Shown here one piece after another: positions 10,071 through 19,521 of a DNA stretch of 64,000 nucleotides. This DNA is from Pseudomonadales bacterium. Lineage in GTDB: Bacteria; Pseudomonadota; Gammaproteobacteria; Pseudomonadales; DC-out160. The DNA is taken from NCBI GenBank assembly GCA_019090455.1, contig JAHRWA010000030.1, forward strand, positions 1-64,000, written 5' to 3'. Position numbers and translations under genes: made by a program. The notes under the pieces were generated by a model. The model was not told the DNA's origin, did no database searches, and was given only the letters and a program-made list of their open reading frames with translations. The first letter of the stretch is position 1, and every line of letters begins with the position of its first letter.

Positions 10071-10838
10071 CTATCGAGTAATGCCACGCTGAGAGGATTC
10101 AATAGAGTCAATAAAGAGCTTCAATTCTGAACTTTGATCTAAAGACTTTAACTGCGACTTCGCCTCTTCAATGGTCACGCCCTGCCGATACACAATGCGA
10201 TAGGCATTTCGAAGTGTTTTAATCAGTTCTTTAGAGTAGCCCCTACGTTTCATACCCACTATATTCATCCCGTGAGCTGCGGCCATATTACCTTGCACCA
10301 TGACAAAGGCAGGGACATCTTTATTGATAGCAGAAAACATGGCCGCCATACTAAAAGCACCCACTTGGCAAAATTGGTGAACCCCAGTAAACCCGCCTAA
10401 AATAGCACCGTCACCAACGGTGACATGCCCAGCCAAAGTGGCGTTGTTAGCAAAAATGATATCATTACCAACCACACAATCATGGCCAACATGAACATAG
10501 GCCATGAACAAATTGCGGCTACCTATTGTCGTCAATGCTCTATCTTGAATGGTCCCACGGTGAAGGGTCACGTATTCTCGAATGGTATTATCGTCACCAA
10601 TTTCTAAGCGAGTCAGCTCGCCGTCATACTTCTTATCCTGACAATCTTCGCCTACCGAGGAAAACTGAAATATCTTGTTGTTCTTGCCGATAGTGGTGGG
10701 CCCTTTTAGAACCACATGTGAAGCGATAACCGTACCAGAATCAATCTGTACATCAGGCCCAACAATGGAATAAGGGCCAATTTCTACATCATCTGCAAGC
10801 TCTGCTTTCGAATCAATAATCGCAGTGGAATGTATCAA
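10071..10838 (-). CDS. lpxA: UDP-GlcNAc acyltransferase LpxA
   Basis: First enzyme of lipid A synthesis: transfers a 3-hydroxyacyl chain from ACP to the 3-OH of UDP-N-acetylglucosamine in the cytoplasm. The protein is a left-handed beta-helix built from hexapeptide repeats, visible as repeated I/V-G-x-x-x spacing throughout. Landmarks include FQFSSVGEDCQDKKY, the catalytic-His region MAYVHVGHDCVVGN, and the family's C-terminal NAYRIVYRQG followed by QRGITR. I chose TTG at 10838 (LIHSTAIID, as in relatives) because AGGTG lies 5 nt upstream and the fabZ stop lies just before it. The frame also offers TTG at 10859, which would overlap fabZ by 14 bp. It is coupled to fabZ. Confidence 0.96.
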   Translation of the reverse strand: MIHSTAIIDSKAELADDVEIGPYSIVGPDVQIDSGTVIASHVVLKGPTTIGKNNKIFQFSSVGEDCQDKKYDGELTRLEIGDDNTIREYVTLHRGTIQDRALTTIGSRNLFMAYVHVGHDCVVGNDIIFANNATLAGHVTVGDGAILGGFTGVHQFCQVGAFSMAAMFSAINKDVPAFVMVQGNMAAAHGMNIVGMKRRGYSKELIKTLRNAYRIVYRQGVTIEEAKSQLKSLDQSSELKLFIDSIESSQRGITR

Positions 10839-10845
10839 ATCGCAC

Positions 10846-11277
10846 CTATCTATCAGCAACAGTTAAATCAACGGTCGTCACTATCTCACCGTCCACACTA
10901 CCCTTACAGCCAAACTTCCAAATACCTCTCTTCTCTTTCAATACTCTCACTTCTAATTTAAGCTGGTCTCCGGGAACAACAGGGCGACGAAAACGTAATT
11001 TATCGGTACCCACTAACATGTACATTGAGCCGTCTTGAGGTGTTTTACCGACAGTTTTAAAACCTAAAACGCCGCATGCTTGAGCCAACGCTTCAACAAT
11101 AAGCACTCCAGGCATAATGGGTTTTTGCGGGAAATGGCCTTGAAAAAAAGGTTCATTAATAGAGACGTTCTTATATCCGCATAAATATTTGCCTAGCTCC
11201 AACTCTGTTACACGATCGATAAATAAAAACGGATAGCGGTGTGGTAAGTATTCTTGTATTTCATCGATATCCATCAT
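10846..11277 (-). CDS. fabZ: 3-hydroxyacyl-ACP dehydratase FabZ
   Basis: Hot-dog-fold dehydratase that converts 3-hydroxyacyl-ACP to trans-2-enoyl-ACP in fatty acid elongation, drawing on the same 3-hydroxyacyl-ACP pool that LpxA and LpxD use. The signature [11 protein letters not shown] opens the protein. The catalytic His48 and Glu62 lie in [20 protein letters not shown], followed by the [14 protein letters not shown] segment. Length of 143 residues is typical. I used the ATG at 11277; an upstream TTG would add five residues without a ribosome binding site. Its stop lies just ahead of lpxA. FabA, the other dehydratase, begins at the right edge of this window. Confidence 0.97.
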   Translation of the reverse strand: MMDIDEIQEYLPHRYPFLFIDRVTELELGKYLCGYKNVSINEPFFQGHFPQKPIMPGVLIVEALAQACGVLGFKTVGKTPQDGSMYMLVGTDKLRFRRPVVPGDQLKLEVRVLKEKRGIWKFGCKGSVDGEIVTTVDLTVADR

Positions 11278-11582
11278 GGCAATGCATCCCAAAGGCGATT
11301 AGAGTCTCTAAATAAGGGGGCACAATACTCCGAAATTGGCTTAAAGTCAGGCCTAAATAATCGGATGTTTTGCAACCAAAACCAGAATATGAGAAGAATT
11401 CATAAACTTCAGGTTTTTGAACAGCTGGAGCCGAGTTAGCCCTCTTATCGTTCAAAAACCAAAACTGAATATAACATACTGTTTCTTTTACTTATGAAGT
11501 GTTTTGATGTTATTTCTACAGTCATAATAACTATCGGCTATTTTCAGGTGAACCTGGGCCACCAGGTCACAGCCAACCGACA
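11278..11582. other. lpxD-fabZ spacer, unusually long
   Basis: About 305 bp separate lpxD from fabZ, which are closely spaced in most relatives. Both strands have only short open frames without start signals. I see no clear promoter consensus, hairpin or repeat. The length leaves room for an internal promoter that would drive fabZ-lpxA-lpxB separately from lpxD. Confidence 0.4.
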
Positions 11583-12617
11583 TTAACGACGCTCTAACAC
11601 CACAAAGCGGCGATAGAAATCATTCAAACGACGTAATCTCACGACATTGCGACGCCAAAGATCCGTAGGCATCAATCCTGTACCAGAAGCATAAGATCCC
11701 GGTTCAGAAATAGAACTTGTCACTTGCGCCTGCATCCCTATATGCACATCATCGCCAATGACTAAATGTCCCGCAACGCCTGCCGCACCCGCGAGCGTGC
11801 AGTTTCGCCCAATGACTGAACTACCCGCAATACCAACGCAACCAGCAATCGCGGTATGATCCCCAATGACAACGTTGTGAGCCAACTGAACCTGGTTATC
11901 AATGATCACCCCATTGCCGATAACAGTATCGTCTAGCGCACCTCTATCTATTGTGCTGCTAGCACCAATATCCACATCATTACCAATAACGACTGAACCA
12001 AGCTGCGCAATCTTTTTCCACTTGCCTTTATCATTAGCATACCCAAAACCGTCTGCTCCAATCACCGTACCACTGTGGACGTTAACTCTCATGCCTAAGA
12101 CAACATGATGATAAAGTGTGACATTGGAGTGGAGTGTGCTGTCATCACCAATGGTGACGAAGCTGTCCACAACACATCCTGGACCAATCGTCACATTTGC
12201 GCCGAGTACCACACCTTGTTGAAGCACAGCATTGGGACCAATGCTAACGCCTTCACCCATGATCACAGAATCATGCACAACGGCTGAGTCATGCACTCCA
12301 GCAACGGAGGAAGAGAATTCAAAGTAATGAGAGAGAGTGGCATAAGCCAAGTAAGGGTTCGTACACAATAAAACAGAGGTGGGACATTCCGCGCTATTGT
12401 TTTCATCCAAGATGACCGCAGAAGCGCGAGTGTCTGCTAACTGATGCTTATAAACGGGATTTGCCAGAAAACTCACCTGTCCCGATTCCGCATTGGCTAA
12501 GGTGGCTAACCCTGTAACGACGGTTGAACCATCCCCTTTTAGCTCTGCGGAAACAATCTTGGCGATATCAGCCAAAGTTAAAATAGATTGAGAAGGTTTT
12601 AACTCGTGAGCAGTCAC
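11583..12617 (-). CDS. lpxD: UDP-3-O-acylglucosamine N-acyltransferase
   Basis: Third step of lipid A synthesis: adds the N-linked 3-hydroxyacyl chain to UDP-3-O-acyl-glucosamine. The N-terminal uridine-binding domain includes TLADIAKIVSAELKGDG and FLANPVYKHQL. The rest is a hexapeptide left-handed beta-helix with IGADGFGYANDKGKWKKI and the catalytic-His segment NQVQLAHNVVIGDHTAIAG. The C-terminal helix ends in WRRNVVRLRRLNDFYRR, as in the family. Its 344 residues are typical. The start is a GTG at 12617. It follows the Skp gene after 12 bp, the conserved order. Confidence 0.96.
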   Translation of the reverse strand: MTAHELKPSQSILTLADIAKIVSAELKGDGSTVVTGLATLANAESGQVSFLANPVYKHQLADTRASAVILDENNSAECPTSVLLCTNPYLAYATLSHYFEFSSSVAGVHDSAVVHDSVIMGEGVSIGPNAVLQQGVVLGANVTIGPGCVVDSFVTIGDDSTLHSNVTLYHHVVLGMRVNVHSGTVIGADGFGYANDKGKWKKIAQLGSVVIGNDVDIGASSTIDRGALDDTVIGNGVIIDNQVQLAHNVVIGDHTAIAGCVGIAGSSVIGRNCTLAGAAGVAGHLVIGDDVHIGMQAQVTSSISEPGSYASGTGLMPTDLWRRNVVRLRRLNDFYRRFVVLERR

Positions 12618-12629
12618 TACAAATCCAAA

Positions 12630-13148
12630 TTATTTTTCTGTTGATTCAACTTTTTTATTCATCTGCTCAGTCACCAATGCAGTAATATCGATACTCGACC
12701 CGAGATCTAATACGACTTGGCGCTGAATGATAATGTCAAACTTCTCACTTTCCATTACGTTCTTCAACGCTTGCTGGAAGCTTGGACGCAATTTAGTAAT
12801 GATCTCTTTGCTACTATCTTGAACGCGTTTTTGTAACTTTTGTGAGAGAAACTTGATATCCATCTGCTTCTCTTCGATATTGTTCTCTAGATCCCGTGCA
12901 CCATCCTTACTCATCACAGCAGCGTCTTTTTGATATCGTTCCATTAATGATTTCAATTCTTGCTGCATCGCCATCCCTTTGCTTTCTTCTGTGGATAAGG
13001 CGGCTCTCATTTTATCTTGCTCTACTTTGCCCTGATCCGAATTAGCAATGGCTTCAAGAGGCTCGACCACCGCAATCTTTGCCGCAAAACTGGCTTGAGT
13101 CGCAAGTACGAACATTATAACAACAGCATTCCGTATAATCTTATTCAC
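12630..13148 (-). CDS. skp: OmpH/Skp periplasmic chaperone
   Basis: Periplasmic chaperone that holds unfolded outer-membrane proteins on their way to the BAM complex. The start is GTG at 13148 with AGGA upstream. A signal peptide of about 22 residues ends at SFAAK. The mature part begins IAVVEPLEAIANSDQGK, the usual OmpH opening, then runs as a long charged coiled coil (residues about 45-120), and closes with a short strand region (FDIIIQRQVVLDLGSSIDIT). The length of 172 is normal. It sits directly between bamA and lpxD. Confidence 0.92.
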   Translation of the reverse strand: MNKIIRNAVVIMFVLATQASFAAKIAVVEPLEAIANSDQGKVEQDKMRAALSTEESKGMAMQQELKSLMERYQKDAAVMSKDGARDLENNIEEKQMDIKFLSQKLQKRVQDSSKEIITKLRPSFQQALKNVMESEKFDIIIQRQVVLDLGSSIDITALVTEQMNKKVESTEK

Positions 13149-13280
13149 AATTTTTCCTATTTTTAGTCAAAAGAACTTTTTATATCCACTACGATTGAAA
13201 TCGATTCAACCAGTCTGGATTAAAAATAATAGCTATCCAAACCAATGTCTATTCAAACGAGCCTTAATTTAAACAATTCG

Positions 13281-15863
13281 CTAAAAGGACTGCCCAAGAG
13301 AGAAGTTAAATCCTCGCGTTCTATCATCGTCTGAGTGATTAAAAGCTCTAGAGTAATTGAATGTCAACGGGCCAACACCCGTTATCCACGTTAAACCAAC
13401 TCCTACGGAATACCGTATTTCACTCATATCTAAATCCAGCCCTTCTTCATCCGTCCGATTGCTATCAAAGACATTACCTCCATCTAAGTAGAATGCAGTT
13501 CGAACAGAGCGCCTATCTTTAACAAATGGCGTTGGAAAGATCAGCTCAATACTGCCTTCGGTCAGCAGATTTCCACCAAAAGCGCGTGAGCTACCAGAGG
13601 AATCTTCAGGCCCCAAACTTCTATCACTATAACCACGAACTGAACCAAATCCGCCCGCAAAATAGTGTTTATAGAAAGGTAACCGCTCAGTGTCACTATA
13701 TCCGTCACCATAACCTAACTCAGTTCGAAAACGTAAAGTCCAAGCATTCGTGACCCTGAGATAACGCTGCGCTTGATACGTCACTTTATAGTATTCCAGA
13801 TCACTACCGGGTACAGACAACTCAAGTGACAAACGCTGGGACGCACCTCGGTTTGCTAGCATACCTCGGTTTAAGGTACTGCGATTCCAGGAACCGGTAA
13901 GGGTGTAATTTGTGAAGTGTTTAGATTGAATGCCTGCGTTTATTCGTCGCTCGTTGTCATCTGACGCAATAAATGTAAAGCAATCCACATCGATGCTCCC
14001 ATCGCCATTAAATAGCAGCACGTCAGTACCATCGGTAAAACCTGGATCATTCACATCCTGAAACACTAACTCTCCATCATCATCAATAGCTTGTACCGGG
14101 TCGCCATTTGAATCTAATACAGGATTTCCGTCATCATCAACCTCACCGACTTTTAAAACCTCATCAATATTATCGATAAAACACTGGTTTCGCTCATAAT
14201 CGACAAACTCTCGAATCTCCGTAGCGCTACTGTCGCTTGCGAAAATAGTCGTATTATCGAACCCAAATGCAAAGTTTAATCTCTCATTTTCATTAATGGG
14301 ATAACCAAATCGAATTGAGGCACCAAATGCATCAGTCTGATAACTACTCACGCTACTATTACCGGAAAAATCAGTTTCTTGAAAAAATAGACTAAAACCT
14401 CGACTGACTCCGTCGACAGTATAATAAGGGTTGATGTAGGAGAAGTTATAACTATTGCGGATATCGGTACGATTGATGGCAAACGAAACTTGATTGCCTG
14501 TTCCTAAAAAGTTATTTTGACTCACATTGGCGCCAAACACCAAACCGGTTCCATCTTGATACCCTAAGCTGGCACCGATAGATCCCGATGCTTGCTCCTC
14601 CACACTAAAATCAAGATCTATCTGATCGTCGGTACCTGGCACTTTAGGCATACTCATATTCACACCCTTAAAGAACCCCAATCGTTCTAATCGTACTTTT
14701 GACAACTCGATCTTTTGCCCCGATGCCCAAGCGCCTTCCATTTGTCGCATTTCTCGACGAAGCACTTCATCTGCCGTTTTTTCATTACCGCTAAAATTAA
14801 TTCTACGGACGTAAACACGCTTTCCCGGATTGACGAAAAATGTAATTTTCACTTTTTTGGTATCATTGTTTATTTCGGGTACACCATTCACCTCTGCAAA
14901 GGTATAACCTTCATTACCCAGTCGCTTACTAATCAGGTTCTCGGTGTAAGTCACCAGCTGACGAGAAAATGTCTGCTCTTCTTTGACAATGAGCATTGCC
15001 CGCATCAAATCTTCGGCAATAGGAATTTCACCGGCCAATTGCACATCTTCAACCGTAAACTTATCGCCCTCAGATACATTTACGGTGACATAGACGTGCT
15101 CCTTATCAGGAGTCACTGATACCTGAGTGGAAACAATAGTGAAATTTATATAGCCTCTATCCATATAAAATGAACGTAAGTTTTCAAGATCCCCTGATAA
15201 TTTCTCGCGAGCATATTTATCGTCCCCTTTGAAGAATGACCAAAAGTGCGTCACCTTCAATTCAAAAAGATCTTGTAGCGACTCATCGTCATACACCTCA
15301 TTGCCCACGATATTAACGTGACGGATGGAAGCCACTTCACCTTCGTATATTTCAATTTGTAAGATCACTCGGTTACGAGGTTGTGGAGTCACAGTGATAT
15401 CAACACGAGCACCGTAACGGCCTTGCGCGATATATTGCCGTTCTAGCTCTAACTTGACTCGCTCCAATGTTGCCCGCTGAAAAACGCTACCTTCTTCTAA
15501 TCCCGACTGAGAAAGGCCTTCTAATAAGCTATCGGAATCAATTGTTTTGTTCCCATCCAATTCAATACTGCTGATAGAGGGCCGCTCGCTGACAACATAA
15601 ACTAAAACATCGCCTTCCCTTTCCACCTTTATATCCTGGTAATTACCCGTTCTAAAAAGGGACTTAATGGAATCGGCAACCAATCGACCATCAACTGGAT
15701 CACCGACATCAATGGGCAATGCGCTGAAAGCAGATCGTGCAGACATTCGTTGCAAACCATCAATCCGAATATCGGAGACGACAAAGGAGTCAGCATAGAG
15801 GGATTGTGAGAAAAAAATTAAAACAAGACTGAGACGAATAATAGATCGCTTCATGTATTCCAT
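13281..15863 (-). CDS. bamA: Outer-membrane assembly factor BamA
   Basis: Core beta-barrel of the BAM complex, which folds and inserts outer-membrane proteins. A signal peptide ends near SLYADS. Five POTRA domains follow (for example IRIDGLQRMSARSAF, and the last one RINFSGNEKTADEVLRREMR). The 16-stranded barrel comes next, with the conserved GGFGSVRGYSDRSLGP and a terminal Phe (FNFSLGQSF). At 860 residues it is longer than usual. The excess is an Asp-rich segment at about residues 550-630 with three DDDGNP-like motifs, flanked by two cysteines, which should fall in an extracellular loop. The start may be the ATG at 15863 or the ATG three codons later at 15854, which gives a cleaner signal peptide. 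Confidence 0.97.
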   Translation of the reverse strand: MEYMKRSIIRLSLVLIFFSQSLYADSFVVSDIRIDGLQRMSARSAFSALPIDVGDPVDGRLVADSIKSLFRTGNYQDIKVEREGDVLVYVVSERPSISSIELDGNKTIDSDSLLEGLSQSGLEEGSVFQRATLERVKLELERQYIAQGRYGARVDITVTPQPRNRVILQIEIYEGEVASIRHVNIVGNEVYDDESLQDLFELKVTHFWSFFKGDDKYAREKLSGDLENLRSFYMDRGYINFTIVSTQVSVTPDKEHVYVTVNVSEGDKFTVEDVQLAGEIPIAEDLMRAMLIVKEEQTFSRQLVTYTENLISKRLGNEGYTFAEVNGVPEINNDTKKVKITFFVNPGKRVYVRRINFSGNEKTADEVLRREMRQMEGAWASGQKIELSKVRLERLGFFKGVNMSMPKVPGTDDQIDLDFSVEEQASGSIGASLGYQDGTGLVFGANVSQNNFLGTGNQVSFAINRTDIRNSYNFSYINPYYTVDGVSRGFSLFFQETDFSGNSSVSSYQTDAFGASIRFGYPINENERLNFAFGFDNTTIFASDSSATEIREFVDYERNQCFIDNIDEVLKVGEVDDDGNPVLDSNGDPVQAIDDDGELVFQDVNDPGFTDGTDVLLFNGDGSIDVDCFTFIASDDNERRINAGIQSKHFTNYTLTGSWNRSTLNRGMLANRGASQRLSLELSVPGSDLEYYKVTYQAQRYLRVTNAWTLRFRTELGYGDGYSDTERLPFYKHYFAGGFGSVRGYSDRSLGPEDSSGSSRAFGGNLLTEGSIELIFPTPFVKDRRSVRTAFYLDGGNVFDSNRTDEEGLDLDMSEIRYSVGVGLTWITGVGPLTFNYSRAFNHSDDDRTRGFNFSLGQSF

Positions 15864-16014
15864 TCTTAAAATTATGATAATTCAGTTACGTAAGGAGAAA
15901 GACAATATTAGCCTATCCTCCTAATTTTCTGGGAATTAAACGAAAAACCCTCAGCACTTTAGTGGCAAAATAACCAATTTAAAAGGTTCTAATACAAAAA
16001 AAGCCATTAAATTC

Positions 16015-17379
16015 CTATTGAATCAATCGAGTAATATCATTATAAAAAGCCAGCAACATAAATGCGGCCAATAAACTCATACCGATACTCAGACCTGCCT
16101 GCTGCACTCTCTCAGACAAGGGTTTGCCACGCACAATTTCAGCCATCGCAAAAAGTATGTGGCCGCCATCAAGAATGGGGATAGGCAATAAGTTCAATAT
16201 CCCCAAACTAATACTTAAATAGGCTATAAAACTCAAAAAAGGTTCCAAGCCATAACTCGAAGTATCACCCGCTACTTTGGCAATGGTGATTGGGCCGCTA
16301 AGGTTTTTAACCGATATTTCTCCGCCAATCATTTTCCAGATGGTCACCAACGTTAGCGTTATTCTTGTCCATGCTTTTTCAGCGGCGGGGACCCAGGCAC
16401 CAATAAAAGAATATTGAATCGTTCTGCGATATTGCTCTGGCGGCCAGGGAACAGGGACTGGCATAGCCCCAATTAACCCAATAACCTTACCATTATCAGT
16501 TTTATGAACTGCCGGCGTTAATTCAACGGACTGCTGTACCCCATCTCGCTCTATGATAACCTGCATCGTTTTATCTGGGTTCTCTCTTACAACGTCAACC
16601 CAGTCTGCCCAAGAAATCACATTCTTATCATTCACCGATACGATCAAGTCTCCCTGTTTCAGACCATCTCGCTTAGCCGCCCCATCTGCGATTAATTCTC
16701 CTAATACCGGATCGATATCAGGCCGGAACACCGTTAAACCAAGCGTTTCCATGGGTGCTATTTCTTCTTGGCCTACCAAAAAATCGGTGATAGCAACAGG
16801 CTTATCCAACGCAATAGAAGATGAGGCAGGCTTGATGGTAAATTGAATTTGGCCACTGTCGCCTATTCTTCCCACTAGAGCGAAATTGACAGCTTCCCAG
16901 TCCACTGTCTCCACTCCGTCTATCATCAGGATCTCATCGCCAACTTCTAACCCAGAAAGTGCTACCTGAGAATCTGACTGCAACTTGCCAATGACTGGTG
17001 CCATGGTAGCGACGCCGTTAACAAACATCGCCCAATATAACAACACAGCAAATGCGAGATTGATTAACGGACCCGCTGCAAAAATAGCAATGCGCTGAGC
17101 AACCGGCTTTTGATTGAATTCTTGATCGACAAATTCAGAAGGTATATCCCCTTCTCTCGAATCCAACATTTTCACGTAACCACCCAAAGGAATAGCAGAG
17201 AGCCAAAACTCAGTATCATGCCGGTCCTTCCATTTAAACAAGGGATGACCAAAGCCCACTGAAAATCGCAGCACTTTAACACCGCATTTTCTCGCTACCC
17301 AGAAATGCCCAAACTCATGAACGGTGACAAGCACGCCCAATGCTACGATAAATGATATTACGGTTTGTATAAAATCCAT
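16015..17379 (-). CDS. rseP: Site-2 protease RseP
   Basis: Inner-membrane zinc metalloprotease that cleaves anti-sigma factor RseA after DegS, releasing sigma-E, and also clears remnant signal peptides. The zinc motif HEFGH is at residues 21-25 in the first membrane helix. Two periplasmic PDZ domains lie in the middle (LSGLEVGDEILMIDGV and RDGLKQGDLIVSVNDK). The third zinc ligand lies in LNLLPIPILDGGHILF near the C-terminus. The length of 454 residues matches the family. It precedes bamA and skp, so the protease for the envelope-stress response is encoded with the machinery it protects. Confidence 0.97.
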   Translation of the reverse strand: MDFIQTVISFIVALGVLVTVHEFGHFWVARKCGVKVLRFSVGFGHPLFKWKDRHDTEFWLSAIPLGGYVKMLDSREGDIPSEFVDQEFNQKPVAQRIAIFAAGPLINLAFAVLLYWAMFVNGVATMAPVIGKLQSDSQVALSGLEVGDEILMIDGVETVDWEAVNFALVGRIGDSGQIQFTIKPASSSIALDKPVAITDFLVGQEEIAPMETLGLTVFRPDIDPVLGELIADGAAKRDGLKQGDLIVSVNDKNVISWADWVDVVRENPDKTMQVIIERDGVQQSVELTPAVHKTDNGKVIGLIGAMPVPVPWPPEQYRRTIQYSFIGAWVPAAEKAWTRITLTLVTIWKMIGGEISVKNLSGPITIAKVAGDTSSYGLEPFLSFIAYLSISLGILNLLPIPILDGGHILFAMAEIVRGKPLSERVQQAGLSIGMSLLAAFMLLAFYNDITRLIQ

Positions 17380-17430
17380 GCTAATCCTTAAACCTCAAAA
17401 AGACAGTGCTATATTCCTCTATATCTTAGA

Positions 17431-18660
17431 CTAGTATTTTGTGACTACCTCATCCGCATAAACTCTTGCCACCTGATCCGCATTTATTACTGTTTCTAGT
17501 TGATCAATATTCTTTATATCGCCACTGCGAATCGTCTTATTCAGCACTTCGTCAATAACAGTATGAATATCCGTAAAACGAATCCTGCAATCTAAAAAAG
17601 CCTGTACCGCCACTTCATTTGCCGCATTCAGTACAGCGGGGGCTGTTCCATTTTCTTTCATTGCACCCTTTGCTAATTGCAAACAAGGAAAGCGGTCATA
17701 ATCTGGCGCTTCAAAATCGAATCTAGCAGTTTGTATCAAATCCAAATAATCAACACCTGACTCAATTCTTTCAGGCCAAGACAACCCATAGGCAATGGGT
17801 ATACGCATATCCGGATTCCCCATTTGGGCAATAATCGAACCATCCACGTACTCGACCATAGAATGAATAATACTCTGAGGGTGGATAACGACTTGAACTT
17901 GGTCCGGTGTCACATCGAACATCCAGCATGCTTCAATAAACTCTAATCCCTTGTTCATCATGGTGGCTGAATCCACTGATATCTTACGCCCCATATCCCA
18001 ATTCGGGTGATTGCAAGCCTCGTCAGGTGTTTTATCTTTTAATGCTTCAGTTGGTACTGTTCTAAACGGTCCACCGGAACCGGTTAACAACAGTTTTCGT
18101 ATCCCTTTGGCCTGTAGACTAGATTCCGAATCCAAAAAATCGTGAGGTAAACATTGAAAAATAGCGTTGTGCTCACTGTCAATTGGAATAAGTTGCGCCT
18201 TATTTTTTCGCATTTCCCCCATCATGAGCGAACCCGTCATGACTAAAGACTCTTTATTAGCGAGCAGCACTTTCTTACCTTCACGTACCGCCGCTAACGT
18301 AGGCAACAATCCTGCCGCTCCTACAATGGCTGCCATGACAATCGGTGCATCGGCATCAACAGATACTTGATTTAATCCTTCTACTCCCACCAGCACTTGC
18401 GTAATTGGCTTACCTTCTGACGCTTGTGTCGCAAGTTGGTTCCGTAGCGTTTTCCAATCACCATCACCGGACAAAACAGCAAACTTAGGCTTAAACCGTA
18501 GGCATTGTTCTGCAAGCAATTCCGCATTAGAGTGCGCTGTAATGGCATGCACACGATAACGCTGTGGATGCCGAGCAATCACATCAAGGGTACTAACACC
18601 TACTGATCCCGTCGACCCAAGCACCGTAACGCCAATCGGCTCGCTATTAAGGCTAGTCAT
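17431..18660 (-). CDS. dxr: 1-deoxy-D-xylulose 5-phosphate reductoisomerase
   Basis: Second enzyme of the MEP isoprenoid pathway: rearranges and reduces DXP to 2-C-methyl-D-erythritol 4-phosphate with NADPH. The N-terminal Rossmann motif is VTVLGSTGSVGVSTLDV. The metal and substrate region has LANKESLVMTG, PIDSEHNAIFQ and GSGGPFR, followed by PNWDMGRKISVDSATMMNKG, all Dxr signatures. The mature length of 409 residues is normal. I chose ATG at 18660; a TTG four codons upstream is possible. It feeds the pathway whose product is used by UppS two genes upstream. Confidence 0.97.
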   Translation of the reverse strand: MTSLNSEPIGVTVLGSTGSVGVSTLDVIARHPQRYRVHAITAHSNAELLAEQCLRFKPKFAVLSGDGDWKTLRNQLATQASEGKPITQVLVGVEGLNQVSVDADAPIVMAAIVGAAGLLPTLAAVREGKKVLLANKESLVMTGSLMMGEMRKNKAQLIPIDSEHNAIFQCLPHDFLDSESSLQAKGIRKLLLTGSGGPFRTVPTEALKDKTPDEACNHPNWDMGRKISVDSATMMNKGLEFIEACWMFDVTPDQVQVVIHPQSIIHSMVEYVDGSIIAQMGNPDMRIPIAYGLSWPERIESGVDYLDLIQTARFDFEAPDYDRFPCLQLAKGAMKENGTAPAVLNAANEVAVQAFLDCRIRFTDIHTVIDEVLNKTIRSGDIKNIDQLETVINADQVARVYADEVVTKY

Positions 18661-18720
18661 TGAACCATCCAACTAACAATGAAAAAAGAAATTGAGATGC
18701 CAGGCTAATCGTTATAGGCA

Positions 18721-19521
18721 CTAGATCGCACCAGCCATTAACAAACCCGTTGCATAGATAGGCAAAGCGGCAGTCAAACTATCAACGCGATCCAGAATAC
18801 CGCCGTGCCCAGGTAGAATATTGCTACTGTCTTTAATGCCACGGTGACGCTTAACCATACTTTCCAAGAGATCACCTAAAACAGAAAACAAAACCGTCAC
18901 TAGCACCAACAAGAGAAAAGCAGCAGACCCCGCCGATATATCCCAGGTCATCAACACGACAAGGGCTAGCATCATAGAACTCACCAAACCACCCAACAAT
19001 CCAGCAATGGACTTTCCTGGACTCACTTCTGGCGCCAGTTTGCGTTCACCCCATTTCCGTCCCGCAAAATAGGCACCCGTATCAGCAGCCCAAACCAACC
19101 CCATAACGAAAAGCAACACTAGAGAGCCGTCTTCCAACGCCTGAATATCCACTAATGCTCTCCATGCGGGACTCAGTACGACGATGCCCATTACTCCTAA
19201 CATTTTAGGATTTGCCCAACGGTTTTTGTCCTTGGGATAACTCACCACCCACTTAAATGCAATAGACCACCAAATTACGGCAACACCATAGGTTAATGAA
19301 GGCGGAAGATAGTGACTAGCCAACATAGCCAAGGCGATTACGAAGCAATAAAAGAAACGATGATGGTATTCCTGCAATCCCATCATATTCCCCCACTCCC
19401 AGGCACCAATCAGTATGACGCCGGCCATGACTAAGGCAAATCCAGTAGAGGGCAACAAAAAGATAGCACCCAAAACCAGGGGTACGAGAATGACCGCTGT
19501 GATTATTCGTTGCCTTAACAT
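18721..19521 (-). CDS. cdsA: Phosphatidate cytidylyltransferase
   Basis: Makes CDP-diacylglycerol from CTP and phosphatidic acid, the branch point of phospholipid synthesis, in the inner membrane. The 266-residue protein has about seven hydrophobic helices. The C-terminal CDP-alcohol signature appears as SMVKRHRGIKDSSNILPGHG followed by GILDRVDSL, with the preceding WAADTGAYFAGRKWG. The ATG overlaps the end of uppS by 7 bp, so the two are translationally linked. Confidence 0.96.
   Translation of the reverse strand: MLRQRIITAVILVPLVLGAIFLLPSTGFALVMAGVILIGAWEWGNMMGLQEYHHRFFYCFVIALAMLASHYLPPSLTYGVAVIWWSIAFKWVVSYPKDKNRWANPKMLGVMGIVVLSPAWRALVDIQALEDGSLVLLFVMGLVWAADTGAYFAGRKWGERKLAPEVSPGKSIAGLLGGLVSSMMLALVVLMTWDISAGSAAFLLLVLVTVLFSVLGDLLESMVKRHRGIKDSSNILPGHGGILDRVDSLTAALPIYATGLLMAGAI

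Noticed and set aside
10425-10607. Plus-strand open frames running opposite lpxA, lpxD and dnaE
   Set aside because: They are reverse-strand shadows of conserved genes with no start signals.
11254-11455. Overlapping opposite-strand frames in the lpxD-fabZ spacer
   Set aside because: Both lack ribosome binding sites and family resemblance, and they overlap each other.
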